A DNA stretch of 64,000 bases, from positions 1-64,000 of the forward strand of contig NZ_SJSY01000076.1 of the NCBI RefSeq assembly GCF_004352915.1, read 5' to 3'. This stretch comes from Flavobacterium zhairuonense. GTDB taxonomy: Bacteria > Bacteroidota > Bacteroidia > Flavobacteriales > Flavobacteriaceae. The translations under genes were made by a program, and so were the position numbers. The notes under the pieces are model-generated. The model worked only from the letters and a program-made list of their open reading frames with translations. It searched no databases and was not told the origin of the DNA. Shown here piece after piece: positions 24,647-33,302 of this stretch; the stretch's first letter is position 1; every line of letters starts with the position of its first letter.

Positions 24647-26422
24647 ATGTCTGAACAAACAAAATCACAAGAAGAGTTTTTAGCAAATTTTAACTGGCAC
24701 AACTTCCAAGAAGGAATCGATGCAGTAGATGAAAAAAACTTACAAGAGTTTGAAGAACTAGTATCAAAAACTTTCATCGCTACAGATCAAGAAGAAGTAG
24801 TTGAAGGAGTTGTAGTTAGAATTACAGATAGAGACGTTATCGTTGATATCAATGCTAAATCTGAAGGTGTTATTTCTTTAAACGAATTTCGTTACAACCC
24901 AAACTTAAAAGTAGGTGACAAAGTAGAAGTATTAATCGACATCCGTGAGGATAAAACAGGTCAATTAGTATTATCTCACAGAAAAGCACGTACTATCAAA
25001 TCTTGGGATAGAGTTATTGCAGCTAATGAAACTGGAGAAATCGTTAACGGTTTTGTTAAATGTAGAACTAAAGGAGGTATGATTGTTGACGTATTCGGTA
25101 TCGAAGCGTTCTTACCTGGATCTCAAATTGACGTTAAGCCAATTAGAGACTACGATGTATATGTAAACAAAATGATGGAATTCAAAGTGGTAAAAATCAA
25201 CCACGAATTCAAAAACGTTGTTGTATCTCATAAAGCGCTTATCGAGGCTGATATTGAAGTACAGAAAAAAGAGATCATCGGTCAATTACAAAAAGGACAA
25301 GTATTAGAAGGTGTTGTTAAAAACATTACTTCTTATGGTGTGTTCATTGATTTAGGTGGTGTTGACGGATTAATTCACATTACTGACCTTTCTTGGAGCA
25401 GAATCAACCACCCAAGTGAAGTTCTTGAATTAGACCAAAAATTAAACGTTGTAATCCTTGATTTCGATGATGAGAAAACAAGAATTCAATTAGGATTGAA
25501 ACAATTAAATGCTCACCCATGGGACGCTTTAGATGCTAACTTAACTGTTGGTGATAAAGTAAAAGGTAAAGTAGTTGTAATCGCTGATTACGGTGCATTT
25601 ATCGAAGTTGCTGAAGGTGTTGAAGGTTTAATCCACGTTTCTGAAATGTCATGGTCAACTCACTTACGTTCTGCTCAGGACTTCGTGAAAGTTGGAGATG
25701 TTGTTGAAGCAGTTATCTTAACTCTTGATAGAGAAGATCGTAAGATGTCATTAGGTATCAAACAATTGACTCAAGATCCATGGACTGACATTACTTCTAA
25801 ATACCCAGTAGGTTCTAAACATACAGGTATCGTTAGAAACTTTACAAACTTTGGTATTTTCGTAGAATTAGAAGAAGGAATTGATGGATTAATCTACATC
25901 TCTGACTTATCTTGGACTAAGAAAATTAAACACCCATCTGAGTTTGTAAACGTTGGTGAAAAACTTGATGTTGTTGTATTAGAGTTAGATGTTGAAGGAC
26001 GTAAATTATCTTTAGGTCACAAACAAACTACTGCTAATCCTTGGGATCAATACGAAGATTCTTTCGCTGTAGGAACTATCCACAACGGTGAGATTTCTGA
26101 AATCGTTGACAAAGGAGCTACTGTAGAATTCGGAGATGATATCGTTGCTTTCATTCCTACTCGTCACCTTGAAAAAGAAGACGGAAAGAAATTGAAAAAA
26201 GGTGATACAGCTGATTTCAAAGTAATTGAATTCAACAAAGAATTCAAAAGAGTAGTTGCCTCTCACACTGCTATCTTCAGAGAAGAAGAAGAGAAAAACG
26301 TGAAAGCTGCTGCTGAAACTACTGCATCTGCATCTACAAACGCACCAGCTGCGACTTTAGGTGACAACAATGATGTATTAGCTGCTTTAAAAGCTAAAAT
26401 GGAAAAAACTGAGAAAAAATAA
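24647..26422 (+). CDS. rpsA: 30S ribosomal protein S1
   Basis: A 591-aa protein with repeated S1 (OB-fold) RNA-binding domains, for example GVVKNITSYGVFIDLGGVDG, GKVVVIADYGAFIEVAEGVE and GIVRNFTNFGIFVELEEGID; I count six domains, the full number for S1. Each middle repeat ends in GLIHITDLSW or a close match. It binds mRNA to the small subunit. The C-terminal tail is alanine/threonine-rich. Codon use differs from neighbours (many GTA, TTA and AAC), as expected for a highly expressed gene. It has a consensus promoter and a strong terminator, so it is a single-gene unit. Confidence 0.97.
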   Translation: MSEQTKSQEEFLANFNWHNFQEGIDAVDEKNLQEFEELVSKTFIATDQEEVVEGVVVRITDRDVIVDINAKSEGVISLNEFRYNPNLKVGDKVEVLIDIREDKTGQLVLSHRKARTIKSWDRVIAANETGEIVNGFVKCRTKGGMIVDVFGIEAFLPGSQIDVKPIRDYDVYVNKMMEFKVVKINHEFKNVVVSHKALIEADIEVQKKEIIGQLQKGQVLEGVVKNITSYGVFIDLGGVDGLIHITDLSWSRINHPSEVLELDQKLNVVILDFDDEKTRIQLGLKQLNAHPWDALDANLTVGDKVKGKVVVIADYGAFIEVAEGVEGLIHVSEMSWSTHLRSAQDFVKVGDVVEAVILTLDREDRKMSLGIKQLTQDPWTDITSKYPVGSKHTGIVRNFTNFGIFVELEEGIDGLIYISDLSWTKKIKHPSEFVNVGEKLDVVVLELDVEGRKLSLGHKQTTANPWDQYEDSFAVGTIHNGEISEIVDKGATVEFGDDIVAFIPTRHLEKEDGKKLKKGDTADFKVIEFNKEFKRVVASHTAIFREEEEKNVKAAAETTASASTNAPAATLGDNNDVLAALKAKMEKTEKK

Positions 26423-26444
26423 TTCTTAGATTTTTTATAAATAG

Positions 26445-26474
26445 AAAGTCCCACAGCAATGTGGGACTTTTTTT
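26445..26474 (+). terminator. Terminator after rpsA
   Basis: Arms AAAGTCCCAC and GTGGGACTTT (loop AGCAAT) followed by T. Confidence 0.92.
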
Positions 26475-26555
26475 ATGCTTTTTGTTTCAGGTTTTCTTTG
26501 TTTCAAGTTTTAAGACTGTAAATTCGAGCGAAGTCGTAAATTTTTTAAACTGAAT

Positions 26556-27083
26556 TTAATTAGAAGCTAATAATTTTGATTCTTCTGGAGTATAATAATC
26601 TACAACAGAATAGGTGTTAATTCCAGCAATTTTCATTTCATCTAGTATATCAACTAAATTTCCATAATTCGACTTTTTACTTGGCTTGATAATTACAGTA
26701 ACTCCTCTTCTAGGTTTGCCAAGTTGTGCTGAATATTCTAAAACTTTTTTGTTTCTTTCGAGTAATTCTTTTCTAATTCCGTTTTTACCATATTGAACTT
26801 CTTTTGGTGCATCAATAGGAACAAATAATAATCCTGTATAAGTAATTATTCTATTATCGCCGTCTAAAAGTATTGTCATATTTCTACTTTCGTCAGGCAT
26901 ATTGCATTCTCGTATTGGGCCACATCCTGTATCTGATGAAGATTGTTCCATTGCTTTTGGTTTCGACAATTCCCCAACGACCATAAAAAATATAATCAAC
27001 AAAAAAGAAACGCTGACCATTGCAGTTAAATCGACTTTTGAATTTAACTTTTTGCTTCTGATTTTTTGTGGTAGATTTTTCAT
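26556..27083 (-). CDS. ExbD/TolR-like protein lacking the usual membrane aspartate
   Basis: A 175-aa protein with one membrane segment near residues 18-40 (SKVDLTAMVSVSFLLIIFFM) and a periplasmic domain. The segment lines up with the ExbD/TolR signature TPMVD, in which the aspartate carries protons for the ExbB/ExbD motor; here that position is serine (TAMVS). No exbB or tonB gene is adjacent. The periplasmic part keeps an ExbD-like end (VTVIIKPSKKSNYGNLVDIL, then DEMKIAGINTYSVVD). It may have lost motor function or work as a structural subunit; the call of family is good, of function weak. Confidence 0.75.
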   Translation of the reverse strand: MKNLPQKIRSKKLNSKVDLTAMVSVSFLLIIFFMVVGELSKPKAMEQSSSDTGCGPIRECNMPDESRNMTILLDGDNRIITYTGLLFVPIDAPKEVQYGKNGIRKELLERNKKVLEYSAQLGKPRRGVTVIIKPSKKSNYGNLVDILDEMKIAGINTYSVVDYYTPEESKLLASN

Positions 27084-27293
27084 AATCGATTTGTTTTGAT
27101 TTAAAGTTAATAATAAAATAGAGACAAAATAAATATGGATTGCGTATTTTTTTGAAAATATTTTAGAGTATTAACTCCTTGTTTTATAGTGTTTTTTGAG
27201 TATTTTTTAAAAATATTTAAACTTTATTGATTTTTTGTTAAAACCAAAACGGCTTTATCGCCGTAAATGAGCTTATAACTTAAAACAATAATT

Positions 27294-27848
27294 ATGAAAA
27301 CTAGAAAATTTTTAGCAACAGCAATTTTAGCATTAGCATTCGGATTTACATCATTTGCTCAAAAAACAGTAATGGTGGGAGGTGCTGCAATGTATCCAAA
27401 CAAAAATATTATTGAAAATGCTGTTAATTCAAAAGACCATACTACGCTGGTCGCCGCAGTAAAAGCCGCTGGATTAGTAGAAACATTAGAAGGAAAAGGT
27501 CCGTTTACCGTTTTTGCGCCAACAAATGAGGCTTTTAATAAATTGCCAAAAGGAACTGTTGAAACTTTACTGAAACCTGAAAACAAAAAACAACTTCAAA
27601 ATATTTTAACCTATCATGTTGTTGCTGGAAAATGGAATTCGGCTGATATTGCAAAAGCAATAAAAGACGGTAAAGGCAAAGCAGTTATTAAAGCTGTAAA
27701 TGGTGGCACTCTAACTGCCTGGATGTCCGGCAAGGATTTATATATTTCTGATGAAAACGGAAATAAATCAAAAGTTACAATTGCAGATGTTAATCAGTCA
27801 AACGGTGTAATTCATGTAGTTGATGCTGTTTTATTACCAAAGAATTAA
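27294..27848 (+). CDS. Exported fasciclin-domain protein
   Basis: A 184-aa protein with a signal peptide (about 1-22, ending TSFAQ) and one FAS1 domain: TVFAPTNEAFNKLPKGTVE, ILTYHVVAGKW and the closing GVIHVVDAVLLP. FAS1 domains mediate weak adhesion in the envelope or outside the cell; bacterial ligands are mostly unknown. Monocistronic, with a terminator just after. Confidence 0.9.
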   Translation: MKTRKFLATAILALAFGFTSFAQKTVMVGGAAMYPNKNIIENAVNSKDHTTLVAAVKAAGLVETLEGKGPFTVFAPTNEAFNKLPKGTVETLLKPENKKQLQNILTYHVVAGKWNSADIAKAIKDGKGKAVIKAVNGGTLTAWMSGKDLYISDENGNKSKVTIADVNQSNGVIHVVDAVLLPKN

Positions 27849-27870
27849 TATTTGATAAATTCGAATAAAA

Positions 27871-27912
27871 AAATCCAAATTCCAAGTTTTAGTTTGGAAT
27901 TTGGATTTTTTT
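27871..27912. terminator. Bidirectional terminator
   Basis: AAATCCAAATTCCAA (27871-27885) pairs with TTGGAATTTGGATTT (27894-27908), with T or A runs on both sides. It serves the convergent fasciclin and S66 peptidase genes. Confidence 0.88.
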
Positions 27913-27930
27913 GTTGGAACTTTAGTTTAG

Positions 27931-28965
27931 TTATAAATAAGATATTTTAACAGATTGTGCATTTGATTCTAATTTAACTTTTTTCCCAAAAGTCATCGCA
28001 TGATTGTTTCTAATGTGTCCTGCCGGAAAATCAAAAATCACAGGATAATCATACTCTTTTACTACATTTAAAATGATTTCACGTTGTGTGCCTCCAAACT
28101 CTGCATTTTCTTCTGTTTTATAATCAAAATCACCAACAATAATTCCTTTTAAATCTTTCAAAAAGCCATTTCTTTTGAGCGTATACATCATTCGGTCCAC
28201 TCGGTATAAATCTTCGCCGACATCTTCGATAAATAAAATTTTCCCTTTTGGATCAATATCAGAATTACTTCCAAGCATTGACATGACAATTGATAGATTT
28301 CCTCCTATAAGAACTCCTTTGCTTGTGCCTAATTTATTTAGCGGATTTGTTGTTATTTCATAAGTTAAGTCTTGGCCAAACAAGGATTTATAAAGAGTTT
28401 CTTTGGCTTCAGGTGAAGCTCGTTTCATTCCGCCAGGCATCGTGGCGTGAATAGAGGCAAATCCTAATCTATGAACTTGTTCGTGAAGTGTTGTAATATC
28501 TGAGTAGCCAATAATCCATTTTGGATTTTTCTTAAAAGCAGTAAAATTCAATTCATCAATAATTCTGACAGTTCCGTATCCTCCTCTAGAACACCAGATC
28601 GCTTTAATGTTTTTATCATCTAAAGCCTCTTGCATATCATTTTGTCTTTCAAGATCAGTTCCTGCAAAATGATTGTGTCTTTTGAAAAGATTCTTGCCTA
28701 ATTTGATATTAAGCCCCCAGCTTTTTGCAAGTTCAACTCCTGCGTCGATTTCTGTCGAATCTCTTAGGAAACCTGCTGGAGCAACAATCATTATTGTGTC
28801 GCCTGGTTTAAGATAGGGTGGGATCGTAAATTGTTTAATTGCTTTATCTGATTCTGAAAGATAATTTTCTTGATAATTCATTTTATAGGCTGGGGTTTTG
28901 CACTGAATAAAAGTTAACGCGACTAAAATAGAAAGAAATACTTTTGTGTGGTTATTGATTATCAT
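27931..28965 (-). CDS. LD-carboxypeptidase family (S66) lipoprotein
   Basis: A serine peptidase of family S66, which in E. coli (LdcA) removes the terminal D-alanine from murein tetrapeptides during recycling. The nucleophile is the serine in IIGYSDITTL; further conserved segments are IWCSRGGYGTVRI, GVLIGGNLSIV, FIEDVGEDLYRVDRMM and FPAGHIRNNHAMTFG. The start at 28965 (MIINNHTKV) gives a lipoprotein signal with cysteine near residue 22 (FIQC); the 23 extra residues possible from 29034 would bury it. The lipoprotein form implies an envelope location, unlike cytoplasmic LdcA. Confidence 0.85.
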   Translation of the reverse strand: MIINNHTKVFLSILVALTFIQCKTPAYKMNYQENYLSESDKAIKQFTIPPYLKPGDTIMIVAPAGFLRDSTEIDAGVELAKSWGLNIKLGKNLFKRHNHFAGTDLERQNDMQEALDDKNIKAIWCSRGGYGTVRIIDELNFTAFKKNPKWIIGYSDITTLHEQVHRLGFASIHATMPGGMKRASPEAKETLYKSLFGQDLTYEITTNPLNKLGTSKGVLIGGNLSIVMSMLGSNSDIDPKGKILFIEDVGEDLYRVDRMMYTLKRNGFLKDLKGIIVGDFDYKTEENAEFGGTQREIILNVVKEYDYPVIFDFPAGHIRNNHAMTFGKKVKLESNAQSVKISYL

Positions 28966-29162
28966 TTTTTTGGTTAAATTATAATAGTAAGTTTTTTGAT
29001 TTAAAAGTAACAAATTTATTGTTTCAATATTCATGTATTGAATAAATTTGAAAGATATTTCTTAAAAATAAAGATGATTGAAATTTGAAATAATAAGAAA
29101 GAAATGGGCTTGTACGTGTTGTGATTTTAGAATTATAAACAACAAGTTGCTTTATTGCTTTT

Positions 29163-30008
29163 TTATCGTTTTGCAGTTAAAGTCGATCCCGCCGAAGCGA
29201 CAACAACACTGACAACAGCCAAAATTTCATAAAAGCTTAAATTTTCTTGTAAGAAAATAAAAGCACAAATGGCTGCGGCTGCAGGTTCTAAACTCATTAA
29301 AATACTAAAAGTGCGTGGAGGAAGTTTTCCTAAAGCTTTCATTTCTAAAGTAAATGGAATTGCGCTTGATAATAATGCAAGAGCAACGCCCATTCCGAAA
29401 AGTCTTGGCGTAAGGTTGCTGAGTCCGTTTTCAAAAATGCCAAAAGGTACAATTAGAATTGCTGCTAAAAGCATTCCGGTTGAAACTGCGGTTCCTTCGT
29501 TCATTATTTTTGAAATTTTTCCTCCGAAAATAATATAGCAAGCCCAAAGTGCACCAGCCAAAAGTGCAAATAAGACACCAAAAGTGTCTAAACGTTCATT
29601 TGTCCATGGAGCAATCAATAAAATTCCGATTGCTGCCAGAACAACCCAGCAATAATCAATCAAACGTTTTGATCCTATAATGGCAAGTAATAATGGGCCA
29701 ATAAATTCTAGTGTTACAGCTAGTCCAATTGGTATTCTTTCAATTGCAAAATAAAAAATCAAATTCATCGCACCTAAAGACAAACCATAGGGAACCACAA
29801 CTTTCCATTGTTTTGATGTAATTGCTTTTAGATTTGGTCTGTAAGCCAAAAGAAGAATTATTGCAGAAACACCAATTCTGATAGATGCAGTTCCTGCAGC
29901 TCCAATTGCAGGAAATAAAGTTTTAGCAATAGCAGCGCCACATTGTACACTAATAATTGCCAGTAATACAGCCTGAACTGGAGGGAGTTTGATTTCTTTA
30001 TTTTTCAT
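29163..30008 (-). CDS. EamA-family exporter, RhtA-like
   Basis: A 281-aa drug/metabolite transporter with about 10 hydrophobic segments and two EamA halves. SVQCGAAIAKTLFPAIGAAG and the second-half GALWACYIIFGGKISK resemble the threonine/homoserine exporter RhtA. The substrate is inferred only. Monocistronic. Confidence 0.82.
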   Translation of the reverse strand: MKNKEIKLPPVQAVLLAIISVQCGAAIAKTLFPAIGAAGTASIRIGVSAIILLLAYRPNLKAITSKQWKVVVPYGLSLGAMNLIFYFAIERIPIGLAVTLEFIGPLLLAIIGSKRLIDYCWVVLAAIGILLIAPWTNERLDTFGVLFALLAGALWACYIIFGGKISKIMNEGTAVSTGMLLAAILIVPFGIFENGLSNLTPRLFGMGVALALLSSAIPFTLEMKALGKLPPRTFSILMSLEPAAAAICAFIFLQENLSFYEILAVVSVVVASAGSTLTAKR

Positions 30009-30079
30009 CGAAGTAAAGTTGCAGAAAAATAAAATTCAACATTTTTCTGCTAAATAAAATAGTAATAAAAGTTTTTGGA

Positions 30080-30223
30080 TTAATTACCCAAAGCTTTCTT
30101 GGTAACAAATGCACGATAACCAATAATTGCCATTTGCCATTTTTTGGCTTTAGAAATATCTAAACCTTGTTTGGTAAAACTTGGCAAAAGCATTTTGTTT
30201 AATTTGGCTAAAATTTTATACAT
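30080..30223 (-). CDS. Small basic protein, 47 aa
   Basis: A 47-aa open frame beginning MYKILAKLNKMLLPSFTKQG and ending in AIIGYRAFVTKKALGN. It is basic and amphipathic, without signal peptide. I recall similar 45-50-aa proteins in Flavobacteriia, sometimes misnamed SsrA-binding protein; function unknown. It is preceded by a terminator on its own strand at 30255-30283, so it would need its own promoter, which I do not see clearly. Confidence 0.55.
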   Translation of the reverse strand: MYKILAKLNKMLLPSFTKQGLDISKAKKWQMAIIGYRAFVTKKALGN

Positions 30224-30254
30224 AAGTAGGTTAGTTTTTTTCAAAGATATAAAA

Positions 30255-30283
30255 AAAAGACTTTGCAGCTAGCAAAGTCTTTT
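30255..30283 (-). terminator. Terminator of the upstream serine hydrolase
   Basis: Arms AAAAGACTTTGC and GCAAAGTCTTTT (loop 30267-30271) with a run of T on the minus strand, just after the serine hydrolase that ends at 30305. Confidence 0.88.
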
Positions 30284-30304
30284 GATGTTATGGAACTTGC
30301 AATT

Positions 30305-31738
30305 CTAAATTTTCAGAATAAGATTTTGGTCTCCTTCTGTTTCTTTATTTATAGCGTTTTTTGGCGTTTGCATCCAGCCGCTTTTATTAATTACAAATTT
30401 AAACATATATGTTTTGTTTTTTTCCAGCTGAGATAGAGGAACCACCAATTCGAATGTGTTTTTGCTTTTTTGAATCATTTGAAAATTTTTGTCATCAGGA
30501 TTCCAATTATTGAATGATCCAGCAATTGATACACTTTTTACTAAGCCGACATTTAAAGCTTTGTCGTGTTCATAGCTGAAAACTACATTATCATTGATTA
30601 TTTTGTATCCGTAAATTCCAGATTGTTTTTTGTATTCATTTAACAAATCGTTTGAAAGATTTACAATAGCTTCGCCTAAAGCATTTCCCGTATTTTCATC
30701 GCTAACATTTACAATGATCGAAAGTCCCAATTGACGTTCTGGATAAACAACAAGCATATTTTGCGTTCCGAATGCGCCACCGTGTTTCCAGCAGTTTTTT
30801 CCGTTGTCGTCAACTTCGATATAATCCCAAAAATATCCATTCCAGATTGTCGGACTGTTCAAAAGATTTCGCTGTGATTCCTGAACAATTTTATCTTTTG
30901 TATTTAATTCATAAGCAATGAATTTGGTCAAATCACTTAAAGTAGATTTTAAACGTCCGGCAGCTCCCCAAAGATTATCTGAAATCGTAGGCATTAAAAC
31001 GCCTTTTAAATTATAGCCATTCGCAATACTAACATTTGGACTTAAATTGATTCCAGTTGAAGTCATTTTAAGTTTGGAAAGAATATGTTCGTTTAAAAGT
31101 GTTTCGTAGCTTTTATGATAAACATTCTCTAAAATATGCGCCGTTAGGTTCAAGCTTCCATTGCTGTATTTAAATTTGGTTCCAGGCAAAGTATCCAATT
31201 GAATTGTTTTTAAATCTTCAAAAAATTTTTCTCGATTGTATGATTCGTCCATTTTTTTGAAGGCTAAATAACTGCTGTCATTTCGATTTTTTCGCAGTTC
31301 AGAATTATCTGGTAGATCTTTGTTAAAACCTGTTCTAAAAGAAACCAAATCTTTAATGGTAATAGGTGTTCCCTTATATTCCAAATTAGGATATGAGCCA
31401 GTAATGTATTTTCGGATATCATCATCTGGATTAAGTTTTCCTTCTAAAACAGCTTGTGCAGTAAGCAATCCAGTAAAAAGTTTTGTTATAGATGCAACTT
31501 CAAAAACGGTATTGTTGTTGGCTACATTTTCTTTTCCTTTGTCAATTTCTCCGTAATGACGTGTATAAGTTTTGCCATTTTTTACAACTCCAATAGAAAC
31601 AGAATTTGCTTTTGATTTTTGTATTAAGACTGTAGCAACTTTATCCATTGCTATGAAAATGTCTTTTTCAGTTGTTTTCTGTTGAGCCCAACTTGAAAAA
31701 CCAAAACAAAGAAATAATAGAATTAATATTTTTTTCAT
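30305..31738 (-). CDS. Serine hydrolase (beta-lactamase fold) with C-terminal AMPK/CBM48-like domain
   Basis: A 477-aa exported protein (signal peptide about 1-18, ending SSWAQ). The penicillin-binding fold is shown by the SxxK box SITK (in EVASITKLFTG), the YSNG box (YxN) and an HGG box (KHGGAFG). These are the marks of class C beta-lactamase/esterase-type hydrolases. The last 80 residues (VSIAGSFNNWNPDDKNF onward) match the E-set fold that binds glycogen in AMPK and CBM48 proteins. The substrate is unknown: peptide, ester or glycan-bound. A second serine hydrolase lies upstream on the same strand after 36 bases. Confidence 0.85.
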   Translation of the reverse strand: MKKILILLFLCFGFSSWAQQKTTEKDIFIAMDKVATVLIQKSKANSVSIGVVKNGKTYTRHYGEIDKGKENVANNNTVFEVASITKLFTGLLTAQAVLEGKLNPDDDIRKYITGSYPNLEYKGTPITIKDLVSFRTGFNKDLPDNSELRKNRNDSSYLAFKKMDESYNREKFFEDLKTIQLDTLPGTKFKYSNGSLNLTAHILENVYHKSYETLLNEHILSKLKMTSTGINLSPNVSIANGYNLKGVLMPTISDNLWGAAGRLKSTLSDLTKFIAYELNTKDKIVQESQRNLLNSPTIWNGYFWDYIEVDDNGKNCWKHGGAFGTQNMLVVYPERQLGLSIIVNVSDENTGNALGEAIVNLSNDLLNEYKKQSGIYGYKIINDNVVFSYEHDKALNVGLVKSVSIAGSFNNWNPDDKNFQMIQKSKNTFELVVPLSQLEKNKTYMFKFVINKSGWMQTPKNAINKETEGDQNLILKI

Positions 31739-31774
31739 TTTTTAGCTTAATGGTTTTGTTAGTTAAATAGTTAG

Positions 31775-33214
31775 CTACGATTTTTTATCCAGTAAAGAAT
31801 CGATTTTTTGCAGCATTTGTTTTGCATTTGTATTATCAGGCGACAATTCTAAGGACTTGATGTAATATTTTTTAGAAATTTCAAATTCCTTATTATAAAA
31901 ATAACCCTCGGCCAAACTATCAAAACTATTCCCTGATTTTGGATTTTCCTGCGTATTTAATTCAAAAACTTTGATGGCATCTTCAGTCTTTTTTGAACTA
32001 AGTAGCGTATAACCAATAGCATTTAATCTTTCTTCAAAATTCCAGTCTGGATGTTGCTTTTTGATGGTTCTATAATTGTTCAGCGCTTTATTGATTTCCA
32101 ATTTTAAAAAATCAAAAGTTAATTTTTCATCAGTAATTGCATATTCGTCAAATAAGCTCTTATCTACAATTCCAGCTACATGATTTATAACCTGATCTTG
32201 AATGCCAGAATATTTATGCCCATTTGACAAAAAGATAACGGTTAAATTGTTTTTAGGAAATTTTCTAAATGCCGTTTCATTTCCACCACTAAATCCGTAA
32301 CTGAGAATATTGTTTGTGGAATATATTCCCCATCCATAACCAAAATCATATTTGGTTTTAAACTGAAACGGTTCCCACATCTTAATTTTCGTTTCGTTTT
32401 TTAGATAAATATTATTATCGAGGTTTTTGTTCCATCGAATAAATTCGTCCAGTGTGATATTCATTCCGTTTGCAGAATGAGAATCAATACCGTTGTCTAA
32501 AACACTTTTCTGATATGAATTGGTTTCTCTATTAAAATTATATCTTTCAGCAGCATTTGGATACGGTTCACCAAAGTTAGAAGAAAGATACACGCCACGT
32601 TTTATATTTGAAAATTGACTTTGTAGTAGATACTCATCAAATGTAAAACCTGATATTTTTTCTATAATTTTTGCCAAAAATAAATAGTTTGTCTGATTAT
32701 AGCGGTATTCATTTCCAGTAGCAAAATCCATAGGCTTTTTGGCTAGCAATTCTATTCTCTCTTTATAAGGTGCTTGGATTGGTATATCGCTAAACATTAC
32801 AATATTTGGTAAACCAGAGGAATGGGTTAGTAGATTTTTGACTTTTATTTCTTGCCATTCTAATGGTAAGTTGTCTAAATATTTAGAAATAGGATCTTCT
32901 AAAGATAATTTTCCTCTTTCGATAAGCTGAAAAACACCAACCGTTGTCATTAGTTTTGATGTTGAGAAAATTTTAAAGATGGTGTTTTTGTCTACTTCTT
33001 TATTTTCTTCCAATGAAGCCTTTCCGTAATATTTTTCATAAATAACTTTACCGTCTTTAATAACGGCTAAAGCTGCACCTGGTATTTCATTTATTGCTAT
33101 TACGTTTTGAATATAAGTATCGATTTTTTGTTCTGTTTCCTTGCTTTCTTTTGTTTGGCTGAAGCCCATATTAATAACCAGAAACAAGAATGTGATAATA
33201 AAATTTTTTCTCAT
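31775..33214 (-). CDS. Serine hydrolase (beta-lactamase fold) with TPR tail
   Basis: A 479-aa exported protein (signal peptide about 1-19). The catalytic fold shows STSK (SxxK, in IFSTSKLMTTVG), YNQ (YxN, in YRYNQTNYLFLA) and SFSGG-like YGFSGGNE near residue 300. The C-terminal 120 residues are a TPR-like solenoid (AIGYTLLSSKKTEDAIKVFE, then NPKSGNSFDSLAEGYFYNK). The third box is less canonical than in the neighbouring hydrolase. It lies next to the BlaI-M56 operon, whose relatives control beta-lactamase genes, but a terminator (33256-33282) separates them. Confidence 0.85.
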   Translation of the reverse strand: MRKNFIITFLFLVINMGFSQTKESKETEQKIDTYIQNVIAINEIPGAALAVIKDGKVIYEKYYGKASLEENKEVDKNTIFKIFSTSKLMTTVGVFQLIERGKLSLEDPISKYLDNLPLEWQEIKVKNLLTHSSGLPNIVMFSDIPIQAPYKERIELLAKKPMDFATGNEYRYNQTNYLFLAKIIEKISGFTFDEYLLQSQFSNIKRGVYLSSNFGEPYPNAAERYNFNRETNSYQKSVLDNGIDSHSANGMNITLDEFIRWNKNLDNNIYLKNETKIKMWEPFQFKTKYDFGYGWGIYSTNNILSYGFSGGNETAFRKFPKNNLTVIFLSNGHKYSGIQDQVINHVAGIVDKSLFDEYAITDEKLTFDFLKLEINKALNNYRTIKKQHPDWNFEERLNAIGYTLLSSKKTEDAIKVFELNTQENPKSGNSFDSLAEGYFYNKEFEISKKYYIKSLELSPDNTNAKQMLQKIDSLLDKKS

Positions 33215-33255
33215 TTTTAAAGTTTTTAAATGATTAAGTCAATTATAAGAACTAA

Positions 33256-33282
33256 AAAACCAGTGTTTTGGGCACTGGTTTT
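33256..33282. terminator. Bidirectional terminator
   Basis: Arms AAAACCAGTG and CACTGGTTTT with a 7-base loop; ends the BlaI-M56 operon before the serine hydrolase gene. Confidence 0.88.
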
Positions 33283-33302
33283 TAAATTATAAACTGAGAA
33301 GA

